Under the pieces are notes generated by a model, which saw nothing but the letters and a program-made list of their open reading frames with translations, was not told where the DNA came from and did no database searches. This document shows positions 8,309-15,708 of a DNA stretch of 19,163 bases, one piece after another. Each line of letters starts with the position of its first letter. The first letter of the stretch is position 1. This DNA is from an uncultured Porphyromonas sp. (GTDB lineage Bacteria > Bacteroidota > Bacteroidia > Bacteroidales > Porphyromonadaceae): the NCBI RefSeq assembly GCF_947254915.1, contig NZ_CAMYEZ010000022.1, positions 1 to 19,163 on the forward strand, written 5' to 3'. Made by a program: the position numbers and the translations under genes.

Positions 8309-8313
8309 AAAGT

Positions 8314-8340
8314 ATCGGAGCCATCGGAGCTATCGGAAGG
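8314..8340 (+). repeat. Three tandem nine-base repeats
   Basis: ATCGGAGCC, ATCGGAGCT and ATCGGAAGG follow one another without a gap in the space between the MoxR and DUF58 genes. The sequence is non-coding in the operon's frames. No function can be assigned. Confidence 0.6.
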
Positions 8341-8349
8341 ATTGGACAT

Positions 8350-8384
8350 CTAATCTCTAACTTCTAATCTCTAAAGTCTAAAGT
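8350..8384 (+). repeat. Five tandem heptamers abutting the DUF58 start codon
   Basis: Five consecutive units CTAATCT, CTAACTT, CTAATCT, CTAAAGT and CTAAAGT fit CTAANNT exactly. They end three bases before the ATG at 8388 and occupy the place of a ribosome binding site. The array could affect spacing or translation of the DUF58 gene, or be a neutral microsatellite. Confidence 0.7.
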
Positions 8385-8387
8385 CTC

Positions 8388-9260
8388 ATGCAAGATCTCT
8401 TGCGCAAGGTCAGACGCATCGAAATCAAAGCTCGGGGCCTCAGCCAAAACATCTTGGCTGGGCAGTACCGCTCAGCCTTTAAGGGTCGAGGGATGGCTTT
8501 TAGCGAGGTGCGGGAGTACTACGTAGGAGATGATGTGCGAGACATAGACTGGAACGTGACGGCACGCTATGCGCAGCCACACGTCAAGGTCTTTGAGGAG
8601 GAGCGCGAACTGACGATTATGCTCCTCGTGGATGTTTCCCACAGTCTAGACTTTGGCTCTACGAGTGAGACGAAGCGTGATCTGGTTGCGACGATTGCCG
8701 CGACGATCGCCTTCGCCTGCATACACAACAACGACCGTGTCGGGCTGATGCTTTACACCGACCGTGTGGAGCGCTACATCCCCGCAGGACAGGGACGCAA
8801 GCATGTGCTACAGCTCATTCGTGAGATCCTGACTTACCGCCCCGAGCGTAACTCTACACAGATCTCTTCTAGCCTAGAGATGCTCTCGCGAGTGGTCAAG
8901 AAGCGTTGCTCAGCCTTCATCGTGAGTGACTTTATAACCGACGAACCGACCCCTGCGGAGCGAGCTCTGATCCAGCGCACGGCACGCAGACATGACCTGC
9001 TGGCGATACGCGTCGTGGACAGACGTGACTACGACCTCTCGGCTATGGGCTTGACACTCGTGCATGACCTAGAGACGGGAGCGAGTCGCTATGTAGACAC
9101 TTCGTCGGCACGCCTTCGTGAGCAGTACGCGACCAACTATACGACCTTTGCCACCGAGTGGGAGCGACTAATGCGTGAGTCGGGCATCGACCAGGCCATC
9201 GCCGAGACCGGCGAAGACATCATCCCCGTCCTCTCGCAGCTCTTCCGCAAGCGCATCTAA
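8388..9260 (+). CDS. DUF58 domain protein of the Bat operon
   Basis: This 290-residue protein has the DUF58 signature GDDVRDIDWNVTAR at residues 47-60, followed by a vWA-like fold beginning TIMLLVDVSHS. D82, S84 and S86 match a MIDAS-type DxSxS metal site. A later strand CSAFIVSDFITDEP supplies another acidic metal-site candidate. No signal peptide or membrane helix is visible, so the protein is probably cytoplasmic and a partner of the MoxR ATPase, as this gene pair is conserved widely. The stop codon is six bases before the next ATG, indicating one transcript. The start codon directly follows a heptamer repeat array with no clear Shine-Dalgarno sequence, which is common in Bacteroidetes. 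The molecular role of DUF58 proteins is not settled. Confidence 0.92.
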   Translation: MQDLLRKVRRIEIKARGLSQNILAGQYRSAFKGRGMAFSEVREYYVGDDVRDIDWNVTARYAQPHVKVFEEERELTIMLLVDVSHSLDFGSTSETKRDLVATIAATIAFACIHNNDRVGLMLYTDRVERYIPAGQGRKHVLQLIREILTYRPERNSTQISSSLEMLSRVVKKRCSAFIVSDFITDEPTPAERALIQRTARRHDLLAIRVVDRRDYDLSAMGLTLVHDLETGASRYVDTSSARLREQYATNYTTFATEWERLMRESGIDQAIAETGEDIIPVLSQLFRKRI

Positions 9261-9266
9261 CTACCT

Positions 9267-10217
9267 ATGCGATATCGTCTACTATTATATATACTACTGA
9301 TCTGTGGCGGCGGAGGTCTATGGAGCTTCGTGGCAGCGCAGGATATTGCGATCACGACGGAGCTGACGCCCTCGACGATTCAGATTGGCGAGTATGCGGA
9401 GATCAAGATGAAGATCCGCACGAATGACCTGGACAACACGCTCCTCGTCATTCCTGAGGAACAGCAGATGGGACAGGCTGAGATGATTGCCTTTGAGGTG
9501 ACCGACACGATACCGCTCCAGGGTACAGAGGTGCAGCTGAATGCGCTGATGACCATCACTTCGTTTGCCGAGGGAATGGCGGAGCTACCCGCTTTTGGCG
9601 TGACGGTAGGCGGTCAGAGCTACTTCTCCAAGCCCCTTTACCTCAAGGTGACAATGCCCGAGGTGGACACGACGCAACCGCTCAAGTACAACCCAATCAA
9701 AGCACCTGTTTCGGTCTCGCTACGCTGGTGGGAGTACATCCTCCTCGTCCTCATGAGCCCAATTACGTGGGTGGTGCTGGGCATCGTCGCAGTGGTACTC
9801 TTCATCTTGTGGTACCGACACTACAAGCGCACACGCCCCGAGCCAAAGGTGGTCGTGGTACCGCTAACCGCTTTGGAGACTTTCGACCAAAGGCTTGCAG
9901 CACTGCGTGCCCTACCCTTTGACCAGCAAGAGGAGCAGATCGCTTACTACGATGGCTTGATCACCGCCTTGCGAAGCTATCTGACCGAAGGCTTAGACTT
10001 GGAGATAGACGAATTGACCGCTCGCGAACTAGCTCAGCTACTCCAAAAGGCTCCCTACGAAGTGCCTCAGAGTGCGCTAGCGCAGTGGGTGATCCACTCA
10101 GAGTGGGTCCGCTTTGCCGACACCTGGGCGGAGCCTGCTTGGCAAGACGAAGACGCGACCACCATCTACGAGGTTGTGCATCAACTAGCTAGCAGAAAGG
10201 AGGGTAAGTCGCTATGA
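9267..10217 (+). CDS. DUF4381-like single-pass membrane protein of the Bat operon
   Basis: This 316-residue protein has an N-terminal signal (hydrophobic residues about 4-24, with VAAQ as a possible cleavage region). An extracytoplasmic beta-rich part of about 130 residues resembles the start of BatD (ITTELTPSTIQIGEYAEIKM). One transmembrane segment lies near residues 157-181, followed by basic HYKRTRP. A C-terminal cytoplasmic helical domain of about 130 residues contains ITALRSYLTEGLDLEIDELTARELAQLL. This order fits the small DUF4381-type proteins that sit between DUF58 and BatA in Bacteroidetes Bat loci. The 3' end shares ATGA with the batA start, so translation is probably coupled. It may link the cytoplasmic ATPase and DUF58 pair to the periplasmic parts; that link is inference. 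Confidence 0.8.
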   Translation: MRYRLLLYILLICGGGGLWSFVAAQDIAITTELTPSTIQIGEYAEIKMKIRTNDLDNTLLVIPEEQQMGQAEMIAFEVTDTIPLQGTEVQLNALMTITSFAEGMAELPAFGVTVGGQSYFSKPLYLKVTMPEVDTTQPLKYNPIKAPVSVSLRWWEYILLVLMSPITWVVLGIVAVVLFILWYRHYKRTRPEPKVVVVPLTALETFDQRLAALRALPFDQQEEQIAYYDGLITALRSYLTEGLDLEIDELTARELAQLLQKAPYEVPQSALAQWVIHSEWVRFADTWAEPAWQDEDATTIYEVVHQLASRKEGKSL

Positions 10218-11194
10218 TATGGGTTCATCCTGAGTGGCTCTGGGCGCTCCTGCTCCTACCGCTGCTGGTGCTGCTCTACATTTGCTACAACAAGCGTCAC
10301 CAAGCAAAGCTTTCGCTCTCAGCGTACCGCCTTTTGCCTAAAGGAAGCGGCTGGCGAAGCTATCTGCGGGCTTTGCCTTTTGCCCTAGAACTACTAGCTA
10401 TGGTAGCAATGATCTTAGCCTTGGCTCGTCCTCAGGACTCCAGCCACTGGGAGGAGCGATCGATACAAGGCATCGACCTTGTCCTCGCCATGGACCTCAG
10501 TGGTAGTATGCAGGCGCTAGACTTAAAGCCTAACCGCTTTGAGGCAGCGCGCACTGTAGCGAGCGAGATGATCGCTGCTCGTCCGAATGACAATATCGGT
10601 CTGGTTGTCTTCGCTGGGGAGAGCTTTACGCTCTGTCCGCTGACGGTGGACCACGACGTGATCCTACAAATGCTCGACGCCACGGAGATAGGACAGCTGG
10701 AGGACGGCACCGCCATCGGACTAGGGCTGGCGACCGCTATCAATACGCTCCGCGGTAGCGACAACAAGAGCAAAGTGATCATCCTCCTGACCGATGGGTC
10801 AAACAATGCGGGCGACATAACCCCCTCGATGGCCGCTGAACTGGCGCAACAGTACGGCATACGTATCTATACCGTGGCGGCTGGGACCAATGGCGTCGCC
10901 AAGTTTCCCGTGCAGACCGCTTCTGGCATCGAATATGTGGAGGCCAACGTACAAATTGACGAAGGCACGCTACGACATATCGCCCAGCAAACGGGCGGAA
11001 AGTACTATCGTGCGACCGACGAGACGAAGCTTCACGAGATCTACAAGGAGATCGACTCTCTTGAGAAGTCTCGTCTGACGTCTCGCTCGGTGAGTGCTTA
11101 CGAAGAGCGCTACATGCTCTTTGCTTTGCTCGCCATCGTGCTCCTTGGCGCCGCCTTCTTATTACGAACCACCTTGCTGCGAGCTAACCCATGA
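10214..11194 (+). CDS. batA: BatA, membrane-anchored vWA protein
   Basis: This 326-residue protein has two N-terminal hydrophobic segments (about 7-25 and 55-74, the second followed by LARPQD). A von Willebrand A domain follows, and a C-terminal membrane helix lies near residues 299-320. The MIDAS metal site appears complete: DLSGS gives D94, S96 and S98, T166 lies in EDGTAIG, and D194 lies in LLTDGSNN. A complete MIDAS implies metal-dependent binding of a protein partner. BatA is named for the Bacteroides aerotolerance operon, in which disruption was reported to lower oxygen tolerance. The gene overlaps both neighbours by ATGA, so the DUF4381-like protein, BatA and BatB are probably made in fixed proportion. 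Confidence 0.94.
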   Translation: MIWVHPEWLWALLLLPLLVLLYICYNKRHQAKLSLSAYRLLPKGSGWRSYLRALPFALELLAMVAMILALARPQDSSHWEERSIQGIDLVLAMDLSGSMQALDLKPNRFEAARTVASEMIAARPNDNIGLVVFAGESFTLCPLTVDHDVILQMLDATEIGQLEDGTAIGLGLATAINTLRGSDNKSKVIILLTDGSNNAGDITPSMAAELAQQYGIRIYTVAAGTNGVAKFPVQTASGIEYVEANVQIDEGTLRHIAQQTGGKYYRATDETKLHEIYKEIDSLEKSRLTSRSVSAYEERYMLFALLAIVLLGAAFLLRTTLLRANP

Positions 11195-12219
11195 TACAGT
11201 TTGCCTATCCCCTCCTGCTGTGGATCCTGCTACTCGTACCACTCCTGCTACTCGTCATGATCGCAGGACAGAGACGGCAACGCAAGCAGCAGTTGCGCTT
11301 CGCCACGCCTCAGATGCTACGGCAGATCATGCCCGACCGCTCAGTCAAGCGTGACTGGTGGCGCGCCTCGTTCAAGCTCCTCTCCATCGCTCTGCTCATC
11401 GTGGCACTGGCTCGACCACAACTCTACACCCATGCGCCCGTCTCGGCACAGCAGACGGTCGGTGTGGACCTCGCCTTTTGCATAGACGTCTCCAACTCGA
11501 TGGCGGCACGTGATGTCAAGCCCGACCGTATCGGCTTTGCCAAGCAGATTGTGACCCATACGATGCAGCAGTTGGCGGGCTCACGGATCGCCATGATCGT
11601 CTTCGCTGGAGGCGCTTACATACGTCTGCCACTCACGCCCGACTTGCCGACGGCTCAGACCTTTCTCGCAGATATACAACCAGGTATGGTCTCCAACCAA
11701 GGCACCAATCTAGGACAAGCACTCGAGCGTTCCGCCCAAGCGCTCTCAGCTCCCTCACGAGCTGGCAAAGCGGTCATTCTCTTAACCGATGGCGAGGACC
11801 ACGAAGGCGGACTAGAGGAGGGCATTGAGCGACTCAAGGAGCAAGGGGTCAAAGCTTACGTCGTAACCATCGGACTCCCCGAGGGAGCTACCATACCCAT
11901 TGGCGAAACACTCCTCACCGACTCGCTAGGCGTGCCTGTACTCTCAAAGCCTAACCCTGAGATTACGGCAGAGATTGCTGATGCTACGGGCGGGCAGAGC
12001 TTAGTCGGTAGCAGTCCCCGAGCCATTAGCAACCAGTTGGTCAACCAGCTCCGCACTTTGCCCCAAGCCAATCTGAGTGGCGAAGGAGATCAGATCGAGG
12101 AGCTCTACGCGCTCCCCACGCTAGCAGCGCTTATCTTGCTCCTGCTTGCCAATGGGATCATGCGTCGCAAGAGTCGCCTCTTCAGTCGTATTCAAATCTT
12201 TGGTCATCATAATGCGTAA
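11191..12219 (+). CDS. batB: BatB, membrane-anchored vWA protein
   Basis: This 342-residue paralogue of BatA has the same plan: N-terminal helices (about 3-24 and 58-74, ending VALARPQ), a vWA domain, and a C-terminal helix near 307-325. The MIDAS residues are D99, S101 and S103 in DVSNS, T172 in NQGTNLG and D200 in LLTDGEDHEGG. The gene begins inside the last codons of batA (ATGA overlap), and its stop overlaps the batC start by eight bases. Two vWA proteins in tandem suggest a hetero-oligomer at the inner membrane, which is inference from the family. The longer C-terminal part of the vWA domain contains LPEGATIPIGETLLTDSLG, seen in other BatB proteins. Confidence 0.94.
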   Translation: MIQFAYPLLLWILLLVPLLLLVMIAGQRRQRKQQLRFATPQMLRQIMPDRSVKRDWWRASFKLLSIALLIVALARPQLYTHAPVSAQQTVGVDLAFCIDVSNSMAARDVKPDRIGFAKQIVTHTMQQLAGSRIAMIVFAGGAYIRLPLTPDLPTAQTFLADIQPGMVSNQGTNLGQALERSAQALSAPSRAGKAVILLTDGEDHEGGLEEGIERLKEQGVKAYVVTIGLPEGATIPIGETLLTDSLGVPVLSKPNPEITAEIADATGGQSLVGSSPRAISNQLVNQLRTLPQANLSGEGDQIEELYALPTLAALILLLLANGIMRRKSRLFSRIQIFGHHNA

Positions 12220-12871
12220 GTCTTTATACATTGTCTTACTCTTGCTCTCTAGCCTGACACTCGTCGGACAGACCGTACGACTGGACGCACGGCGGGGTAA
12301 CAAGAGTTACCAGCGGGGCAACTACTCGTCAGCACGTAAGGCTTACCTCTCGTCCGTGGCTCGTGACTCAGTCTACGCTCCAGCCCGACTTGGCCTAGGC
12401 GACGCACTCTACATGTCTGGCGACACGCTTGCTGCCGTGCAGATGTGGCAGCGTATAGTGAGCGACAGCAAGGCTGATCCTCGCTTGCAGGCCTTAGCGT
12501 GGCACAACTTGGGCAACCGCTGTATGGATACCCGACAGTATGACAAAGCGATCGAAGCTTACAAAGAGTCCCTCCGCAGAAACCCTACTGACAATGAGAC
12601 GCGCTACAACTTAGCCCTAGCAATCAAGCTCAACAAGCAGCCCCCACAGCAAGGTGGCGGTGGAGGCGGTGGCGGAGGGTCACAGTCCGATCAGTCGCAG
12701 ACTCCTCCCGAGCAGCAGCCCAACGAGCAGCCGCAAGGCAAGAAGCCCGACCTCGACAAGTCACAGGCTGACCGTATCCTCGATGCGCTCCGCCAGCAAG
12801 AGCAGCACACACGCCAGCGCATCAACCAGCGCCAGCCACAGCAACAGAATCCGAACAAGAAGAACTGGTAA
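12212..12871 (+). CDS. batC: BatC, TPR protein with low-complexity tail
   Basis: This 219-residue protein begins with MRKSLYIVLLLLSSLTLVGQ, a signal peptide or signal anchor. Tetratricopeptide repeats occupy roughly residues 50-135; the clearest is AWHNLGNRCMDTRQYDKAIEAYKESLRRNP. A run of nine Gly follows (bases 12653-12679), then a Gln/Pro-rich stretch. A charged helix, ADRILDALRQQEQHTRQR, ends the conserved part and is typical of BatC. The start at 12212 overlaps the end of batB by eight bases and gives a proper signal sequence; an earlier in-frame start at 12146 would add 22 residues inside batB. The stop shares one base with the batD start (TAATG). TPRs imply a protein-binding role on the periplasmic side. 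Confidence 0.9.
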   Translation: MRKSLYIVLLLLSSLTLVGQTVRLDARRGNKSYQRGNYSSARKAYLSSVARDSVYAPARLGLGDALYMSGDTLAAVQMWQRIVSDSKADPRLQALAWHNLGNRCMDTRQYDKAIEAYKESLRRNPTDNETRYNLALAIKLNKQPPQQGGGGGGGGGSQSDQSQTPPEQQPNEQPQGKKPDLDKSQADRILDALRQQEQHTRQRINQRQPQQQNPNKKNW

Positions 12872-14655
12872 TGCTACGCCTACGCACTTCGATACAACGC
12901 ACCCTCCTGATGCTCACATGGCTCTGTGCCGTCGCCTTCGCGGGCTTAGCACAGCTCACAGTGATCGTTCCTCCGCAGGTCGCCGAGGGCGAGACCTTTC
13001 GGTTAGTTTATCGTACTGCCGGAGCACACGAGCTGGGCGCTTTTACCGCTCCGCAGATTGCCTCCGAGCTGAAGGTCCTCTACGGTCCGCAGTTCAACGT
13101 GCTACATGAGATGCGTGGAGGCACCTCCAAAGAGTACACCACCATCACCTATACCCTGCAAGCGAGCAAGGCGGGCACATACTCCATCAGCGCGGCTCAG
13201 CTACGAGTCGGACAGCGGAGCCTCAAGGCACTATCCAAGCGCGTACAAGTCGTCAAGGCTCAGGGGCTGTCACAGCAGTCGCTCGCTGCGGGCCAGTCGC
13301 TACGGATAGCAGACCGAGACATGTATATGCGTGCCGTTGTCTCGTCGCAGTCGGTCTACACGCAGCAGCCAGTCCTTGTATCGCTCTACCTTTACTCACG
13401 CTACGGTAACCTCTCAGGCGTAGATCGCAAGCCCCCCGAGGTGACCGACTTCGTCACCAAGGAAATACCGATACAGCGCACCACCTGGGGCACTGAGCGG
13501 GTCGGTGGCAGGCTCATGTACAAGGCGCTCATCTGGCAAATCCTCGCTTACCCGCAGCGTAGCGGTGAGTTGACCATCCCCTCCTTTGAGTATGAATTTC
13601 AAGTGGCGGTGAATCGGAATGTGGACAACGAAGAGGATCTTTTTGCCAATAAAGCTGTCGCAACGACACATAAGAAGTTGCACTCGCAACCCTTGAAGTT
13701 GACCGTACGACCACTCCCCGAGGGTGCTCCCGAAGGGTACGATCAGTTGGTCGGCTCCTTCCAGATCCAAGGCACGCTCTCCGCTCCCGATCCGACCTAC
13801 GAGACGGGTCGCGCCATGACCTATCGACTAGACATCACTGGGCGGGGCAACGTCTCCCTACTCTTAGCTCCAGAGCTAGGTTTGTCCGACAAATTTGAAG
13901 TGTACGAGCCACAGCTCATCCGTGACGACCAAAAGGTGCAAAATGGCAATACCGAGGTGCACCGCACCTACGAATACACCATCATACCGCATGCCACGGG
14001 ACAGCAGACGCTACCAGCCGTCAGTCTCCCCTACTTTGATCCAGCTACGAGTAGCTACCGCACCGCCACTACAGCGCCTATCCGTATTGAGGTCAAGCAA
14101 GGCTCCAACGATGTGCCACAAGTGGGTAAAGCTGGAGAGGCAGGCACCAACTCACAGCGATATGCACCCTACCCTTACGAGGCTCCTGCTCCGATGAGCG
14201 GATGGCACCCCTGGAGCCGTGCTGGCTGGGCTTACTGGTTCCTTTACCTGCTTCTTATCATCGCTGGTGGGGTCGCCTACAGGATCATCCATAGTGGTCA
14301 GCGCCTACGTGCCGACCATGTCGCTTATCACAAGAAGCGCTCCACGCCCATGGCGGAGCAGCAGATCCAAGCGATACGTCAGCTCGTCAAGGCGGGACAG
14401 CAGTCCGAGGCTACGACCCAACTCTATGCGACCATAACGCAGTATCTCCAAGATCGCTACGCACTCACCACCTCCAGTCTTATGCGACAGCAACTAGCGA
14501 GTGCGCTCAAGCAGCAAGGCGTAGCGGACGCAGATGTCAATGTTTGGCTTACCCTCCTATCAGAGATTGAGCTAGCACGTTATGCACCACTACAAGAAGG
14601 CGACAGCCTGCCCCGCTGGGTAGACCAGTTAGAGCAACTCATCTCGCAGTCGTGA
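12871..14655 (+). CDS. batD: BatD, large membrane-anchored oxygen-tolerance family protein
   Basis: This 594-residue protein has a signal peptide (about 1-27, ending AGLAQ). A long periplasmic region of repeated beta-sandwich type follows, as in BatD-family proteins; it contains TVIVPPQVAEGETFRLVY and GQSLRIADRDMYMRAVVSSQSVYTQQPVLVSLYLY. One transmembrane segment lies near residues 452-473 (WFLYLLLIIAGGVAY). A cytoplasmic tail of about 120 residues ends in a helical domain. The family is described as BatD oxygen-tolerance proteins and probably acts as the extracytoplasmic scaffold of the Bat complex. This is the last gene of the operon here: no batE, which usually follows in Bacteroides, is seen before the terminator-like site. 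The start overlaps the batC stop by one base. Confidence 0.93.
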   Translation: MLRLRTSIQRTLLMLTWLCAVAFAGLAQLTVIVPPQVAEGETFRLVYRTAGAHELGAFTAPQIASELKVLYGPQFNVLHEMRGGTSKEYTTITYTLQASKAGTYSISAAQLRVGQRSLKALSKRVQVVKAQGLSQQSLAAGQSLRIADRDMYMRAVVSSQSVYTQQPVLVSLYLYSRYGNLSGVDRKPPEVTDFVTKEIPIQRTTWGTERVGGRLMYKALIWQILAYPQRSGELTIPSFEYEFQVAVNRNVDNEEDLFANKAVATTHKKLHSQPLKLTVRPLPEGAPEGYDQLVGSFQIQGTLSAPDPTYETGRAMTYRLDITGRGNVSLLLAPELGLSDKFEVYEPQLIRDDQKVQNGNTEVHRTYEYTIIPHATGQQTLPAVSLPYFDPATSSYRTATTAPIRIEVKQGSNDVPQVGKAGEAGTNSQRYAPYPYEAPAPMSGWHPWSRAGWAYWFLYLLLIIAGGVAYRIIHSGQRLRADHVAYHKKRSTPMAEQQIQAIRQLVKAGQQSEATTQLYATITQYLQDRYALTTSSLMRQQLASALKQQGVADADVNVWLTLLSEIELARYAPLQEGDSLPRWVDQLEQLISQS

Positions 14656-14657
14656 TA

Positions 14658-14703
14658 GCTTCGCACCGAAGCCCTATGAAATAATCAAGTTTTCTTTTTT
14701 TTT
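14658..14703 (+). terminator. Terminator-like hairpin and T-tract after batD
   Basis: A perfect six-base stem, GCTTCG (14658-14663) with CGAAGC (14667-14672) and a CAC loop, begins three bases after the batD stop. A T-rich run, TTTTC then nine T, lies at 14690-14703. The 17 bases between stem and T-tract are more than in a textbook intrinsic terminator, so the assignment is tentative. It lies at a convergent gene junction, which fits. Confidence 0.5.
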
Positions 14704-14801
14704 GAACAAAGCGCCTTCTTGAGCTCTCAGCTTGCGAATGCCTCCGTGGGGACGTGATGAGGTCGTCAGATTATCGTCGGCAGCTCTCGGGATTGTGCTT
14801 A

Positions 14802-14936
14802 CTACACCCCGCTCTGCGCCAGCTCGAGGAGATGCTGTATCATCTCTTGGTGATGTGTAGATTGTCTTGCTCGAGAGGATGCCTCTAGAGCCTCGGAGAG
14901 ACTGGTGGGGGTGAGATAGGGTAGTCGTATATCCAT
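14802..14936 (-). CDS. Possible small protein of 44 residues downstream of the sigma gene
   Basis: Reading the minus strand from ATG at 14936 gives 44 codons before TAG. An in-frame TAG lies three codons upstream, so the start is fixed. The peptide opens MDIRLPYLTPTSLSEALEAS and continues with a His- and Gln-containing helix-like part ending HLLELAQSGV. It has no Cys or Trp and no membrane segment. The spacing of Leu, Ile and Ala in the second half looks amphipathic. It lies 88 bases after the sigma-factor stop on the same strand, so it could be cotranscribed with it. I do not recognise a family; chance occurrence is possible at this length. No Shine-Dalgarno sequence is evident. Confidence 0.3.
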   Translation of the reverse strand: MDIRLPYLTPTSLSEALEASSRARQSTHHQEMIQHLLELAQSGV

Positions 14937-15024
14937 AGTCGTCTAGTCATGTGATGGGGGAGGGCGAGGCTGTCAGTCCAGATGGGCTACAACTTGCTAG
15001 ATCCCCCTTACACAGACTAAACGC

Positions 15025-15612
15025 TTAGACGGGCGCAATATTGCGCTCACGTGCCATCTTACGCAGATTGATCAGCGCGTAGCGCATACGTCCCAGGGCT
15101 GTGCTGATGCTTACCTCGGTGCGCTCGGCGATCTCTTTGAAGGGGATATCTTCGTAGATCCTCATCTTGAGTACCTCTTTTTGCGCTTCGGGAAGATCCT
15201 CGACGCAGAGCGATATCTGGTGGTACATAGCCTCCTGATCGTCAAAGAAGTCTTCGGGTAGGTCGCTCGCCGGTGTCAGATCGAGGATCTGCTGATTGGT
15301 ATCGTAGTTGGTCACGTAGAGTGATCGCTTCTCACTGCGAAAGTGATCCATCATCATGTTGTGCGTCAGGCGTAGGAGCCAAGCCTTGAACTTACCCTTG
15401 GCACGGTACTTACCCTCCTTGAGGGTACGCATCACCTTGATGAAGACCTCCTGAAAGAGATCGTCAGCAGCATCGCTATCCGCGACAGTCAAGAAGATAT
15501 AGTTATGTATGTCGGCTTCGTACCGACGGAGGAGCTCTGCAAAAGCTCTATCACAGCCCTCACAATATTGGCAGACGAGCTCATCGTCGCTGCACGTACG
15601 GAGTGTGGTCAT
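15025..15612 (-). CDS. ECF-type RNA polymerase sigma factor
   Basis: This 195-residue sigma-70 family protein contains only regions 2 and 4, as in extracytoplasmic-function sigma factors. Region 2 (about residues 20-95) carries the core-binding DDLFQEVFIKVMRTL and KAWLLRLTHNMMMDHFRSEKR for -10 recognition. Region 4 (about 135-190) carries the helix-turn-helix IPFKEIAERTEVSISTALGRMRYA. The Asp/Glu-rich linker between them (DLPEDFFDDQEA) is acidic. No anti-sigma factor gene with a membrane helix is adjacent; upstream lies a non-coding region, and downstream only a possible 44-residue frame. It may be controlled by its own promoter, which contains a striking dyad at 15677-15708. Its regulon cannot be read from this window; placement beside the Bat operon and a polysaccharide cluster hints at envelope or oxidative stress, as inference only. 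Confidence 0.93.
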   Translation of the reverse strand: MTTLRTCSDDELVCQYCEGCDRAFAELLRRYEADIHNYIFLTVADSDAADDLFQEVFIKVMRTLKEGKYRAKGKFKAWLLRLTHNMMMDHFRSEKRSLYVTNYDTNQQILDLTPASDLPEDFFDDQEAMYHQISLCVEDLPEAQKEVLKMRIYEDIPFKEIAERTEVSISTALGRMRYALINLRKMARERNIAPV

Positions 15613-15667
15613 ATATAGAGAGTATCCTTTGTATTTATAAAAGGTAGCTGTCTATTCTATAGGCTGT

Positions 15668-15708
15668 GATTACTTGTTGGTTACTTAATGGTACTGCAAA
15701 GTAACCAA
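15668..15708. promoter_or_regulatory. Dyad operator-like site over the sigma promoter
   Basis: TTGGTTACTT (15677-15686) and AAGTAACCAA (15699-15708) form a perfect ten-base inverted repeat around a 12-base spacer. The arm centres are 22 bases apart, about two turns of B-DNA. A third, direct half-site GATTACTT lies at 15668-15675, eleven bases from GGTTACTT at 15679-15686. One arm overlaps the candidate -7 element, so binding of a dimeric regulator could block or control transcription. An RNA hairpin is less likely because one arm lies upstream of the predicted start. Confidence 0.6.

Larger units (their letters stand above)
14656..15024. other. Convergent intergenic region between batD and the sigma gene
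   Basis: This 369-base stretch separates the plus-strand Bat operon from the minus-strand sigma factor. It holds the terminator-like site at its left end and a possible 44-residue minus-strand reading frame at 14802-14936. I see no batE, tRNA or insertion sequence remnant in the remainder. Confidence 0.6.

Noticed and set aside
12654..13109. 151-codon plus-strand frame across the batC/batD junction
   Set aside because: Ser/Arg-rich composition and full overlap with two well-supported genes mark it as a shadow frame.
13414..13770. 118-codon minus-strand frame inside batD
   Set aside because: It is antisense to a conserved family protein, with no domain or start signal.
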